From DATHZQ01 sp965216945 (lineage in GTDB: Bacteria; Actinomycetota; Acidimicrobiia; Spongiisociales; UBA5794), in NCBI GenBank assembly GCA_965216945.1, contig CBDCGU010000003.1, positions 2,976,001 to 3,040,000 of the forward strand: a DNA stretch of 64,000 bases, in the 5' to 3' direction. Each line of letters opens with the position of its first letter. Position 1 is the first letter of the stretch. The notes under the pieces were generated by a model that had not been told where the DNA came from, did not search any database, and saw only the letters and a program-made list of their open reading frames with translations. Both the position numbers and the translations under genes were made by a program. Below are positions 15,472-24,203 of the stretch, in pieces.

Positions 15472-17034
15472 TCAGACGGAGGATCTGAGGCGTTCCGGAG
15501 GGCCGAACCACCGGAACAGGAGGGCACCGCCGCCGAAGGCGGCTGCGGCGAACGCGGCGGTGCCGAGCAGTACTGCGGCGAAGGCGGCGATCCAGCCGTT
15601 GCCGAGCAGCGCCGTTGTCCCGGCGGCGACGACGTACGCCGCAAACGCCCCGGCCACGGCCATGGGCACCGCTCGTACCGAGGGCTCGACGGCGGCGGCG
15701 AGGCCGCGGCGGGTCGTGGCGCCGCGATACCACAGAACGCCGAGCGCAATCGTGTAACCGCCGAGGGCGAGTGTCGAGGCGAGTGCGACCCCTTCGAGCC
15801 CGAACTGCCCCTCCAAGATGAAGAAGAGGGGGATCGCAAACACCGTTGCGATGGTGCCGACGATCACGGGAGTCCACATGTCCTTGGTGGCGTAGAAGGC
15901 TCTGGTGAGGATCTGCAAGCCACCCCAAATGGGGATGGCGAGTGCGTAGAAGAACAGGCCACGCGCCGTGAAGACGGTGTCGGTTGCGGTGAACTCATTA
16001 CGCTGGAAGAGCGTCTGGATCACCGGCTGGGTCAATGCCACCAGCAACGCCGTCGCCGCCATGGACAGCACGATCACGTAGCCGAGTGTGCGGTTGATCG
16101 TGGCCCGCATCTCGCCGATCTTGCCCTCAGCGAACAGTCTGGCGAGGAACGGGTAGGCGGCCACGCTGGCCGCCTGGGCAATCACACCCACAGGCACCAG
16201 CATCGTCCGTCTGGCGTACTGCAGGTGCGTCTGGGTTGCTTCCCCGACACGGTTGCCGAAGATGGACATGAACGTCTCGTCGAGCACGACGATCGACTGC
16301 CCGAGCATGAGCGGCAGCGCAATGGTGAGGTACTCACGCAAGACGGGATGCGCCCATGGAGTTCCGGCGATCCACCGCATGCCGACGCGGCGGGCTCCCC
16401 ACCACTGAAGGGCGAAGTTGCCGACGAAGGCACCGACGACGGCACCCCAGATGAACCCTTCAGGGCCTGGTGCATCGGTGAGCACGGCATCGGCAACACC
16501 GCCGACGATGATGCCGAGGTTGTAGATGATCGGTGCAAGCGTCGGAATCGCAAAGATCCCCTTGGCGTACTGCACGGCCGTGAAGAGGGCGCCGAGGACG
16601 AAGAAGATCTGTGCCGGCAGCACGATGCGGGTCATCCGTATCGTGGCGGCGAGTTGCTCGGGGGTGAAGTCGGGGTAGATACGTTCGACGACGAACGGCG
16701 TCGCAATCCAGCCGAGAGCCACGAGCGCAACGATGCCCACTGCGATCGGTCGTAGCACCGCGGTGAGCGCCAGCCAGCCGCCCTCTTCGTCGTCCTGAGC
16801 CAGGTAGCGGGAGAAGATCGGGATGAAGGTGATCGAGAGGAAACCGCCGGCCAGGAGGTAGTTGAGGAAGTCGGGCACTCGAAAGGCCGCAACGTACTGG
16901 TCGGTGATGCCGCTCGCCCCCAGCAGCGAGGCGAAGATGATGTCGCGCAGTTGCCCGAGCACGCGAGACAACAGGACGCCACCCGACACGATCACGGCCG
17001 CGGTGCCCATCCGCCGGTTGAGCGCGCTGGTCAT
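15472..17034 (-). CDS. murJ: lipid II flippase MurJ (MviN family)
   Basis: A 520-aa integral membrane protein of the MOP superfamily with about 14 hydrophobic segments, which moves lipid II across the cytoplasmic membrane for peptidoglycan synthesis. Family blocks seen include SRVLGQLRDIIFASLLGASG near 22-42, AFRVPDFLNYLLAGGFLSI, and RTMLVPVGVIAQAASVAAYP in the middle. Length is normal and no long C-terminal pseudokinase domain, as in mycobacterial MviN, is present. ATG at 17034 is supported by TACCGT 7 nt upstream. It lies downstream of two ABC transporters but has its own promoter. Confidence 0.9.
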   Translation of the reverse strand: MTSALNRRMGTAAVIVSGGVLLSRVLGQLRDIIFASLLGASGITDQYVAAFRVPDFLNYLLAGGFLSITFIPIFSRYLAQDDEEGGWLALTAVLRPIAVGIVALVALGWIATPFVVERIYPDFTPEQLAATIRMTRIVLPAQIFFVLGALFTAVQYAKGIFAIPTLAPIIYNLGIIVGGVADAVLTDAPGPEGFIWGAVVGAFVGNFALQWWGARRVGMRWIAGTPWAHPVLREYLTIALPLMLGQSIVVLDETFMSIFGNRVGEATQTHLQYARRTMLVPVGVIAQAASVAAYPFLARLFAEGKIGEMRATINRTLGYVIVLSMAATALLVALTQPVIQTLFQRNEFTATDTVFTARGLFFYALAIPIWGGLQILTRAFYATKDMWTPVIVGTIATVFAIPLFFILEGQFGLEGVALASTLALGGYTIALGVLWYRGATTRRGLAAAVEPSVRAVPMAVAGAFAAYVVAAGTTALLGNGWIAAFAAVLLGTAAFAAAAFGGGALLFRWFGPPERLRSSV

Positions 17035-17041
17035 GGCGAGG

Positions 17042-17047
17042 ACGGTA
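17042..17047 (-). promoter_or_regulatory. -10 hexamer TACCGT of murJ
   Basis: TACCGT on the minus strand ends 7 nt before the ATG at 17034. Confidence 0.45.
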
Positions 17048-17155
17048 GTGGCGAACCGTCACATCGCTCGGCTTCGAGTCGATCGAGTTGGATGCGGACG
17101 ATCGGCGGAACGAAGCCCCAAACCGACGCCTGCTGTCAGCCGTCTGGCGTCGCGG

Positions 17156-17908
17156 CTACGCCAGGTCGCGGGTGCGCAGGATCCACGTCGTGATCGCAGC
17201 GCCGATCGCAAAAACGACCAGGGCTTTGGCCAGAGCGCCAAACGTGCCCTGCTCGACGTTTCCGAGTGCGAAGCTCAGATCGATCGACTGGATCTCGTCC
17301 GGAGCAAGGTCGACGAAGGCGCTGAACCCGATGCGCCACGGCGACAAGCTAGCGAGAGCACCGACCGCACCGGCGACGGCGCCCTCCCAGAGGAAAGCGA
17401 ACGCGAGACCCGCGAGGGTGGCCCTCTCGGTGAGATAGCCGAGCGGGGTGAAGACTGCGGCGTATGCGGTGACGGCGATCCAGCCGCCTACGAGCAGGGG
17501 CAGGACGTAGCCCCAGTCGCCATGGCGCAGTCCCATGGCGATTCCGAGGGCGAGCGCCCCGATCGCGACCACTGCTCCGGAGGCAACGATGGCGCCGGCG
17601 ATCTTGGCGACGGCGATGGCCGTCCGGCTGATCGGACGCAGCACGATGAACGACAGCGTCTGATCCCGCCGTTCATCGCCGAGCGCCGACGCCGACAGGA
17701 TGAGCGTCACGACCGGGACGACCACGCTGAAGAAGAGGCCGACCGTGATACCGGTAAACGTCTCGACTCGGGAGGAGCTGGTGGCGCGTGCGGTCGAGAA
17801 GTACACGATGACGCCGGGGAGCACCGCCAGGGCCCCGAGGCTGAGGAGGCGACGCAAGCCCAGCACCTGGGTCGTGGTCATCCGAACGATGACTGTTGCG
17901 GCGGTCAT
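17156..17908 (-). CDS. ABC-2 type transporter permease
   Basis: A 250-aa membrane protein with about six hydrophobic segments. A periplasmic loop follows the first segment (STARATSSSRVETFTG), then come ILSASALGDERRDQTLSFIV and RPISRTAIAVAKIAGAIVAS, the amphipathic coupling-helix pattern common in ABC-2 permeases of unknown cargo. It overlaps the preceding ATPase gene by 4 bp (ATGA) and is the last gene of a four-gene run ATPase-permease-ATPase-permease. It likely pairs with the ATPase directly upstream. Cargo is not predictable. Confidence 0.8.
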   Translation of the reverse strand: MTAATVIVRMTTTQVLGLRRLLSLGALAVLPGVIVYFSTARATSSSRVETFTGITVGLFFSVVVPVVTLILSASALGDERRDQTLSFIVLRPISRTAIAVAKIAGAIVASGAVVAIGALALGIAMGLRHGDWGYVLPLLVGGWIAVTAYAAVFTPLGYLTERATLAGLAFAFLWEGAVAGAVGALASLSPWRIGFSAFVDLAPDEIQSIDLSFALGNVEQGTFGALAKALVVFAIGAAITTWILRTRDLA

Positions 17909-18861
17909 CGGCGATGCACCAGGTAGCGGAACACGCTCTCCAACGAGTCGTCCTCGGGGAGGAAGGCACGCAGGCGAATGCCGAGGCGCTCGGCCACCGC
18001 CGGCACCGCCGAGCCGAGCGTGCGAATGTCGCTGGTTTCGATGTGGACCCCCCGATCGTCGAGCTCCAGTCCGGAGATGCTGGGGAGGTCGAGCAGTGCG
18101 GCGGCGAGCCTACGCGGATCGTCCGCCTCGATGAGGACTCGGTACGGGATGTCGGCCATGGCGCTGCGAATCGCCGTGATGTCGCCCGCCGCGGCCAGCT
18201 TGCCGTCGACCATGGCCAGCACGCGGTCGGTCATTCGCTCGACCTCTTGCAGCACGTGGGACGAGACGATGACGGTGCGTCCCTCATCGCCCAGCCTGCG
18301 GAACAAGCCGATCAGCCGCAGGCGCTGCACCGGGTCCGTGCCGTTGAGCGGCTCGTCGAGCACGAGCACCTGGGGGTCGGTCACCAATGCCGCGGCCACC
18401 TTGGCTCGCTGCCGCATGCCCTTGCTGAATCCTCCGACTGTGCGGTCGGCGGCTTCGTCCAGCTCGACCAGGGAGATCGCCCTGGTGGCTGCGGCGTCGG
18501 CGCCGTCGACGCCCGACAGCACGGCGGCGGTTCGCACCAGGTGGCGCGCGGTGAGAGAGGCGTAGACGGCACTTTCCTCCGGAACCAGCGCCATCAGGCG
18601 ATAGAGCTCGTGATCGGTACGGGGTGTCCTGCCGAGCACACGGATCGTGCCCTCCGAGGGCAGCGCCAGCCCCGTGAGCATGCGCAGCAGAGTCGTCTTG
18701 CCGGCTCCGTTGGGCCCGAGCAGTCCGGCGACGCCCGGTCCGAACGAGCACGACAGGTCGGACACGGCGACTTTCTGCCCGAACCATTTCGACACGCCGC
18801 TCACGGCGACGGTCGGAGATGCCACGTGTGCAGGGTCGTGAGTGGTTGCGGAGGTCGTCAC
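17905..18861 (-). CDS. ABC transporter ATP-binding protein
   Basis: A 318-aa ATPase. Walker A is GPNGAGKTT at 49-57, the signature GFSKGMRQR at 144-152, and Walker B VLVLDEP at 165-171, followed by LNGTDPVQR in place of the more usual GLDP. A C-terminal regulatory tail of about 100 aa follows the ABC domain, as in CcmA/NatA-type exporters. The GTG start at 18861 overlaps the stop of the preceding permease gene (GTGA), and its own stop overlaps the next permease start (ATGA), indicating strict operon coupling. Confidence 0.88.
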   Translation of the reverse strand: MTTSATTHDPAHVASPTVAVSGVSKWFGQKVAVSDLSCSFGPGVAGLLGPNGAGKTTLLRMLTGLALPSEGTIRVLGRTPRTDHELYRLMALVPEESAVYASLTARHLVRTAAVLSGVDGADAAATRAISLVELDEAADRTVGGFSKGMRQRAKVAAALVTDPQVLVLDEPLNGTDPVQRLRLIGLFRRLGDEGRTVIVSSHVLQEVERMTDRVLAMVDGKLAAAGDITAIRSAMADIPYRVLIEADDPRRLAAALLDLPSISGLELDDRGVHIETSDIRTLGSAVPAVAERLGIRLRAFLPEDDSLESVFRYLVHRR

Positions 18862-19739
18862 ATCAGGCTCCGGTAGCGGCGCACCGCGGCGAGCATCGAG
18901 GCGACCGCCACCGCCACGATCACGACGAGGGAAACCCAGGGCTCGAGACCTGCCCCCGCCGGCACGGTGTTGCTGGTCGTGTCGAAGAGCCAATCACGGA
19001 TCACCGACGGATGGTCGGCCAGCGCCAGCGTTGCAGCCCACTCGGTGCCGTTGTTGGAGAACGCCTCGGCCACGCCGGTCGACACGAACATCAGCCCCAG
19101 ATAGATCCCGGTCGCAGGGGCGAGGCGCTTGGCGACCACCGAGACCAAGAACGCCGGAGCTCCAAACGCAAGGAGGTAGGCGAGCGTCGCCGTCAGGATG
19201 CGTAGGAGCTCGTCCACATTGGTGATCACCTCTGAGGCGAAGCCGCCGCTGCCCAGGGCGGCGAAGGCGAAGTAGAGGAGCAGCTGAGGCACGAGCATGA
19301 AGCCGGCCACGGCGATGGCGAGGGCGCCGCCGCGGGCTCCCAGGTAGTCGAGAACCGTCATGGGGCGCGAGCTGTACACCGCCAGGACGCCGTCCACCCG
19401 ATCCGGGATCAGGAGCTCGGGAGCGGCCAGGCCACAGAACAACAGCACCGTCCCGGCGGTGATGTCGAAGTAGGTCGCATGGTTGGCGAAGGGAGTGTCC
19501 ACCAACTCGCCCGCCGCGATCTGGCTGGTGAGGAACACGAGGCCGACGAACACGATGGCCGGCAGGAGCGCGATGACGAACAGCATCCAGGGCAGGATCT
19601 TCTTCCGGGCCCTTCGCCGAATGCCGAAGACCCGCCGCACGCCGTCGCGGATGGTGGCTCGGATCGCGGCGCTCCTACCGAGCCGCGGTCCGTCGTGCGG
19701 CTTGTAGCCGAGGTCGTAGACGATGCCCTGATCGGTCAC
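18858..19739 (-). CDS. ABC-2 type transporter permease
   Basis: A 293-aa membrane protein. A cytoplasmic N terminus (DLGYKPHDGPRLGRSAAIRA) resembles permeases annotated as ABC-2 family in actinobacteria, followed by about six membrane segments beginning near residue 50 (ILPWMLFVIALLPAIVFVG). The block PELLIPDRVDGVLAVYSSRP lies between segments. The GTG at 19739 overlaps the stop of the ATPase upstream (GTGA). It probably forms one exporter with that ATPase. The second ATPase-permease pair downstream may form a second exporter or assemble with it. Confidence 0.8.
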   Translation of the reverse strand: MTDQGIVYDLGYKPHDGPRLGRSAAIRATIRDGVRRVFGIRRRARKKILPWMLFVIALLPAIVFVGLVFLTSQIAAGELVDTPFANHATYFDITAGTVLLFCGLAAPELLIPDRVDGVLAVYSSRPMTVLDYLGARGGALAIAVAGFMLVPQLLLYFAFAALGSGGFASEVITNVDELLRILTATLAYLLAFGAPAFLVSVVAKRLAPATGIYLGLMFVSTGVAEAFSNNGTEWAATLALADHPSVIRDWLFDTTSNTVPAGAGLEPWVSLVVIVAVAVASMLAAVRRYRSLM

Positions 19740-20644
19740 GTCCCGACCCCCTCGGCACGCAGGAAGACGTCTTCCAGGCTCTGCGCTCTCGTGCCCATCC
19801 GGCGAATGCTGCCGCCCGACCGGGCAACGGCGTCTCGCACGACGTCGTAGGCGTCGTCGGCCGGGATACGCACCGTGAGCGTCTGGCCGTTCACCGTGAC
19901 GGCCGCACCGGAGTCCTCGAGGACCCGCCGCACCGCCTCCGGGTCGTCGAACAGCTCCAGCTCCACCGTCTCGCTGTCGAGCAATGTGTCCAGTGGGCCC
20001 TGGCGCAGAACGGAGCCGCCGTCGAGCATCACCACCCAATCGCATGTCTGCTCGATGTCCGTGAGCACGTGCGACGACGTGATCACGTTGATCCCGAAGC
20101 TGCCGAGCCGGCCCACGAGATCCAGCATCTCCTCACGCCCGTCGGGATCGAGCCCTGCCGTGGGCTCGTCGAGCAGAACCAGGTCGGGATCGTGAACGAT
20201 GGCCTGGGCGAGCTTGGCTCGCTGCTTCATACCGGTCGAGTACTCGCCGAGCTGGCGGAAACGCTCTTCGTCGAGTCCGACGAGCGTCAGCACATCGGAG
20301 GCCCGCTGCCTGGCCGCCTTGGGAGGGATGCCCGCCAGCTCGGCGGCGTACACCATGAAGTCCGCCGCGGTCTGCGCCACCGGGAGACAGTCACCTTCGG
20401 GCATGTAGCCCACCTGCGCCCGAACCACTGTGGGTTCCCGTTGCGGGTCGTGGCCGAGGACCCGCGTCGAGCCGAGCGTGGGCTCCAGAATGCCGAGGAG
20501 GATCTTGATGAACGTGGACTTCCCGGCACCGTTGGCCCCGACGAGTCCGATACGACCGGCCGGGATCTCCAACGAGACGTGGTGGAGCGCTACGACGTCG
20601 CCGTAGGCGTGGCCGAGGTTGTCCGTGGCGACGATCCTGTCCAT
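19736..20644 (-). CDS. ABC transporter ATP-binding protein
   Basis: A 302-aa ATPase. Walker A is GANGAGKST at 36-44, the signature YSTGMKQRAK follows, and Walker B is LVLLDEPTAGLDPDG, then the switch ITSSHVL. The C-terminal part is an extended tail of NatA type. It is the first gene of a run of four tightly overlapping genes (two ATPase-permease pairs). The ATG at 20644 is supported by TATGGT 10 nt upstream. The in-frame ATG at 20659 would overlap this hexamer. Confidence 0.88.
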   Translation of the reverse strand: MDRIVATDNLGHAYGDVVALHHVSLEIPAGRIGLVGANGAGKSTFIKILLGILEPTLGSTRVLGHDPQREPTVVRAQVGYMPEGDCLPVAQTAADFMVYAAELAGIPPKAARQRASDVLTLVGLDEERFRQLGEYSTGMKQRAKLAQAIVHDPDLVLLDEPTAGLDPDGREEMLDLVGRLGSFGINVITSSHVLTDIEQTCDWVVMLDGGSVLRQGPLDTLLDSETVELELFDDPEAVRRVLEDSGAAVTVNGQTLTVRIPADDAYDVVRDAVARSGGSIRRMGTRAQSLEDVFLRAEGVGT

Positions 20645-20654
20645 GTTGGGGGGC

Positions 20655-20660
20655 ACCATA
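20655..20660 (-). promoter_or_regulatory. -10 hexamer TATGGT of the ABC exporter run
   Basis: TATGGT on the minus strand ends 10 nt before the ATG at 20644. Confidence 0.4.
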
Positions 20661-20688
20661 CGCCCCGCCGGGAGCGGTGCAAGACGGC

Positions 20689-20955
20689 TCAGGAGTCCGT
20701 CGAGGCTCGCTCCGTTCCCAGGGCCCTTCGGGCGAGCCTCTTGAGGCGATCCATGTGGCGCTGCGCCCACTGGAACTCGATGGCAAGGATGGCAAGCCCG
20801 GCGACGAGGACGGGCGTCCCCGGTCCGGGAACCACGAGGAGAACGATGCCGATCAGCGAGACCGGGATGCCGATGGCGAGTACGGCGATCCGGCGCAGCA
20901 GGCGGTGCGAGGAGGAGGGTTCTGAGCGCTCCGGCCCAGCTTCGACGTCGGTCAT
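20689..20955 (-). CDS. small PGPGW-type transmembrane protein
   Basis: An 88-aa protein with two hydrophobic stretches: LLRRIAVLAIGIPVSLIGIV, then PGPGTPVLVAGLAILAIEF followed by QWAQR. The PGPG turn followed by a Gly-Leu-Ala helix and a short basic-aromatic tail is the hallmark of the PGPGW family of small inner-membrane proteins of unknown function. GAGG lies 6 nt before the ATG at 20955 and TACACT lies 10 nt before it. It stands alone between the ABC exporter run and the divergent hydrolase gene. Confidence 0.75.
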   Translation of the reverse strand: MTDVEAGPERSEPSSSHRLLRRIAVLAIGIPVSLIGIVLLVVPGPGTPVLVAGLAILAIEFQWAQRHMDRLKRLARRALGTERASTDS

Positions 20956-20965
20956 GGTCCCTCGA

Positions 20966-20971
20966 AGTGTA
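20966..20971 (-). promoter_or_regulatory. -10 hexamer TACACT of the PGPGW gene
   Basis: TACACT on the minus strand ends 10 nt before the ATG at 20955. Confidence 0.4.
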
Positions 20972-20986
20972 CGCATCTGTGCGCAG

Positions 20987-20992
20987 TAGCTT
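20987..20992 (+). promoter_or_regulatory. -10 hexamer TAGCTT of the ABHD18-like gene
   Basis: TAGCTT ends 6 nt before the ATG at 20999. Confidence 0.4.
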
Positions 20993-20998
20993 CTCTGT

Positions 20999-21976
20999 AT
21001 GCATCCGATCGATCTCGCCGCTCGCGGGGTGCTGCATCTGCTCCCGCGGCGCCGGCGTGTCTTCATCGACGGCTGGGGGGACCCGGCGTTGCTCGACCTG
21101 CTCGACATCACCACCACGGCAGCTCCGCCTCCGATCGAGGTCGTCTGGGAACGCCCCCGGCTGGACGGTGAGGTGCGTCTGCGTCACGGGACATTCGTAT
21201 CCCCGATTTCCGGCTTGCCGGCGGCAGCCGCGAGCGCCTTTGTCTTGGGGATCGAACGGGAGGCGGCGACGGGCAAGGTGTGCGTGATGCTTCCCGCATG
21301 GAACGACGAGGGCTACCTGACGCGTCGCAAGTTCGCTGAGGATCTGGCTGCGTCCGGGATCGGCACGATCCTGCTCGAGGCGCCCTTCTACGGGACCCGC
21401 CGATGCGTCCACGGCGGCAGTCCCGTCCGAACCGTGTCCGACTTCGCTCTGATGACTCGAGCCGTGGTCGAGGAAGGCAGGGCGTTGCTGGCGTGGCTGA
21501 CGGCGCACGACATCGCCGCCGGTGTGGCCGGCTTCTCGATGGGGGGCAGCTTGGCAGCCGCCGTGGGAGCCACCACAGAGCTCCCTGTGGCGGTGGCTCC
21601 GCTGGCCGCCGCGCACGCACCGGCTCCCGTTTTCGTCGAAGGTGTGATTAGCGCATCCATCGCGTGGGATGCGCTCGGCGACAACGGCCGGGAGCGGTTG
21701 TTCGAGCAGCTGGGCCGTTCGAGCGTCCTGCGGCTGCCGCCGACCCCTGCGACCTCGACGGCGGTGGCGGTGGGTGCGACTCGTGACGGATTCGTGCCTC
21801 CCGCCGCCACAGAGGCGATTCACGCCCATTGGCCCGGGTCGGAGATCCAGTGGGTGACGGCCGGCCACGCAACCCTCTTGTGGCGCCACCGGCGGAGCCT
21901 CGTGGGAGCGATCATCCGGGCGTTCGAACGTCTGGGGGCGGCACACCTCGCTCCGGGCCGGGGAGACCCGCGCTGA
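20999..21976 (+). CDS. alpha/beta hydrolase, ABHD18-like (DUF2048)
   Basis: A 325-aa alpha/beta hydrolase. The nucleophile elbow GFSMGGS has Ser180. The acid is likely in ATRDGFVPP and the base in VTAGHATLLWR near the end. VMLPAWNDEGYLTRR followed by LLEAPFYGTRR is the characteristic stretch of the ABHD18/DUF2048 family, better known from eukaryotes and poorly characterised in bacteria. No signal peptide is seen, so it is probably cytoplasmic. TAGCTT lies 6 nt upstream of the ATG. Substrate unknown. It stands alone in its orientation. Confidence 0.75.
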   Translation: MHPIDLAARGVLHLLPRRRRVFIDGWGDPALLDLLDITTTAAPPPIEVVWERPRLDGEVRLRHGTFVSPISGLPAAAASAFVLGIEREAATGKVCVMLPAWNDEGYLTRRKFAEDLAASGIGTILLEAPFYGTRRCVHGGSPVRTVSDFALMTRAVVEEGRALLAWLTAHDIAAGVAGFSMGGSLAAAVGATTELPVAVAPLAAAHAPAPVFVEGVISASIAWDALGDNGRERLFEQLGRSSVLRLPPTPATSTAVAVGATRDGFVPPAATEAIHAHWPGSEIQWVTAGHATLLWRHRRSLVGAIIRAFERLGAAHLAPGRGDPR

Positions 21977-22115
21977 GCCCGCAGGGTGCTGAAAGCGCTC
22001 GGGAGCCGGTTCGGCGGACCACGTCGAATCGCGCAGGACACTCTGCTACTTCAGCGGCCAAACCGGCGACAGCCCTGTTCCGCACCCTGGTGGAGGAGCG
22101 CCGACTTGCTGTATC

Positions 22116-22134
22116 AGAGTGCGGCGTGCACTCT
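22116..22134. promoter_or_regulatory. perfect 7-bp stem-loop upstream of a TIR gene
   Basis: AGAGTGC and GCACTCT flank a 5-nt loop, 32 bp before the GTG at 22167. TTGCTG at 22106 lies just upstream. It could be an operator or an mRNA structure. Nothing else is recognisable in the 190-bp gap. Confidence 0.35.
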
Positions 22135-22166
22135 CATGTTCACTGCGAGCGATGCGAGGACGAGCA

Positions 22167-23432
22167 GTGGGTGACTTCACGATCTTCATCAGCCACCGAC
22201 ACGAGGATCAGCAGGCCGCTGCGGTGATCAAGGAGGAGATCGGCCAGTTCTCCAGCGGTCTCGATTTCTTCATCTCGGGTGAGAACATCGTCCCGAGCGA
22301 GGACTGGCGTGAGCGGATTCGTACGGAGTTGGCGACCAGCGACTTGCTTCTGTTCCTGTACACGGGCTCGGCCCACCATTGGGATTGGTGTCTCTATGAG
22401 GCCGGTCTGTTCACGAGTCTCGACGAGGCCGCTGAGCCCATCGTCTGCATCCACAACGTCGACGATGAACCTCCGGCTCCGCTGACGAGTCTCCAGGCAG
22501 TACCGGCCCGGCCCGATGCCGTCGGGCGCTTCATCGATCAGCTGATCAGGACGACCGAGCTCACCGAGTTGGATTCTGCCTTGAACGATCGTGTGACCGA
22601 CGAGCAGATCGAACGATCGGCTCTTCGCATCTGCGACCAGTTCTCGTCGAAGGTCGATCGCTACTACGCCTCATATCGCATCGACATGATGTTTCCACCG
22701 GACGCCGACCTGGAAGTTGGCATTCCCGAGACAGCGGTGGTGAGCGCCAGCGGGGCGACACTCGCGCTCTTCGGCCTGGGCGACGGCCAGCACGAGTGGC
22801 GTGCGCTGATCGCCGACCATCTCGTACAGCCGGGGGGTGAGAAGGCTGCGTGGCTGTCCGAGTTGGATGCCGCCTTCTTGAATGCGACACGACGCCGGGT
22901 TGTGGCTCCGACCACCCGCACGTTCCGGGCGTACGGCGGCGCCCGGATCTTCCGTCCGGAGCTCTACCGCCTCGATTTTGCCGGCGGTCGCCCCGTGTCG
23001 GCCGTGGTGGTCGTCACAGAGGAGGTCGCACCGACCAAGGTCGGCGGACCTGTCTTCAACTTGCTGCGGGTGTCGGAGCGATACAAGGCGGAGGTCTTCG
23101 ACCCCTATCTCCGGGCAGATGCTCGCCTGTCTGACGACTTCATCCACAACGTGCGCGAGGCCATGGAAGGCATCAAGGTGGAGGCGAAGGCACTGGGGAC
23201 GTTCGATGCCGGCGTGCTGGAGGAGAGCTTTCCCGACCAGGGGGTGCGAGCTCAGCTCGACCAGATCAGCGAGCGTTGGGACGAGCACACGGCTGCGCTC
23301 GCCACCGCCCTGGAAGCACAGGATTCTGACGCCGCTCTGGAGTCGTTGCGCCGCCTCCGCGACGCCAACACCGACTACCGCCGGATCACCGCGGCACGGT
23401 ACGCCGAGTTGCTGGCAGCGCCTCCCCCGTGA
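22167..23432 (+). CDS. TIR-domain protein with an unrecognised C-terminal domain
   Basis: A 421-aa soluble protein. Residues 3 to about 135 form a TIR domain: strand DFTIFISHRHED, the DFFISGENIVPSEDWRERI region, then SDLLLFLYTGSAHHWDW and the catalytic-type Glu78 in CLYEAGLF, the position used by NAD-cleaving TIR proteins. The remaining 280 residues are predicted mixed alpha/beta and then helical (about 340-415), with no family I recognise. Bacterial TIR proteins often act in antiphage defence by consuming NAD or making signal nucleotides. No known partner such as ThsA or a cyclase is adjacent, so a defence role is only an inference. The GTG at 22167 was chosen for its GAGGA ribosome-binding site. 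Confidence 0.75.
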   Translation: MGDFTIFISHRHEDQQAAAVIKEEIGQFSSGLDFFISGENIVPSEDWRERIRTELATSDLLLFLYTGSAHHWDWCLYEAGLFTSLDEAAEPIVCIHNVDDEPPAPLTSLQAVPARPDAVGRFIDQLIRTTELTELDSALNDRVTDEQIERSALRICDQFSSKVDRYYASYRIDMMFPPDADLEVGIPETAVVSASGATLALFGLGDGQHEWRALIADHLVQPGGEKAAWLSELDAAFLNATRRRVVAPTTRTFRAYGGARIFRPELYRLDFAGGRPVSAVVVVTEEVAPTKVGGPVFNLLRVSERYKAEVFDPYLRADARLSDDFIHNVREAMEGIKVEAKALGTFDAGVLEESFPDQGVRAQLDQISERWDEHTAALATALEAQDSDAALESLRRLRDANTDYRRITAARYAELLAAPPP

Positions 23433-23473
23433 TGCTGCCGGCCGCTCGTTGGCCGCTGGGGTGCGAGACGTCG

Positions 23474-23479
23474 TAGCCT
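23474..23479 (+). promoter_or_regulatory. -10 hexamer TAGCCT of a membrane protein gene
   Basis: TAGCCT ends 10 nt before the ATG at 23490. Confidence 0.35.
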
Positions 23480-23489
23480 GCAGTCTTCG

Positions 23490-24203
23490 ATGGAGACCGT
23501 GCTCGCCGTACTCGCCGCCGCCGTAGCCTCGGCGTTCGCCGTCGACCTGAGCCGCAGCGCCGTGCAGCGGCCCCGTCTCCACGCCAAAGTGTGGGCCGTG
23601 GCCATGACCTTCTTCGCCCTCGCCACGTGGGCGCTTGCTGCGGGCCTCGGCCTCGGCTGGACCGTGCCGATCTTCCGTGCGTTCTACTGGCTGGGAGCGA
23701 TCGCCAACATCCCCCTGCTTGCCGCGGGCTCGGTGGCGCTCAGCGCGGGGGAGACGTGGGGAAGGCGGATGGCGGCCGTCGTTGCGGTCTTCATCGCTCT
23801 CGGTGGCGTCGTGACGCTCCTGGCGCCACTGAACCAGCCCGTTACCGGCGTCGCGGTCCCAGAGGGCTCCGAACTTTTCGACTTCACGGTGGAGATCGGC
23901 ACAGTGACGGTTCCCGGGCCCCGGGTCTTCGCCGTCGTTGCGGGCTCGGTGGGAACGCTGCTCATCGTCGGCTTTGCGGCGACATCGGCAATCCGAGCGT
24001 GGCCCGGCAATCGCCGGCTCTCGCTCGGCAACGTCCTCATCGTCGTTGGTGCGCTGGCCCCGGCATTGGGCGGGTCGTTGACGGCGCTCGGCGAGGGCGG
24101 CGGCTTGGCCGTTTCGCTCCTCGTAGGTGCCGTGCTGCTCTACGCCGGGTATCGCGTGGCGGTTTCTGCGCGTGCTTCCGGTGCGCCTCGTGTCTCCGCG
24201 TAG
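23490..24203 (+). CDS. seven-helix integral membrane protein of unknown function
   Basis: A 237-aa hydrophobic protein with about seven membrane segments (first at residues 2-22, then repeatedly to the C terminus). Between segments 4 and 5 is a short extracytoplasmic loop, VPEGSELFDFTVEIGTVTVP. No catalytic motif or family is recognised. Its 3' end overlaps the convergent DMT transporter gene by 64 bp. ATG at 23490 follows TAGCCT by 10 nt. Confidence 0.65.
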   Translation: METVLAVLAAAVASAFAVDLSRSAVQRPRLHAKVWAVAMTFFALATWALAAGLGLGWTVPIFRAFYWLGAIANIPLLAAGSVALSAGETWGRRMAAVVAVFIALGGVVTLLAPLNQPVTGVAVPEGSELFDFTVEIGTVTVPGPRVFAVVAGSVGTLLIVGFAATSAIRAWPGNRRLSLGNVLIVVGALAPALGGSLTALGEGGGLAVSLLVGAVLLYAGYRVAVSARASGAPRVSA

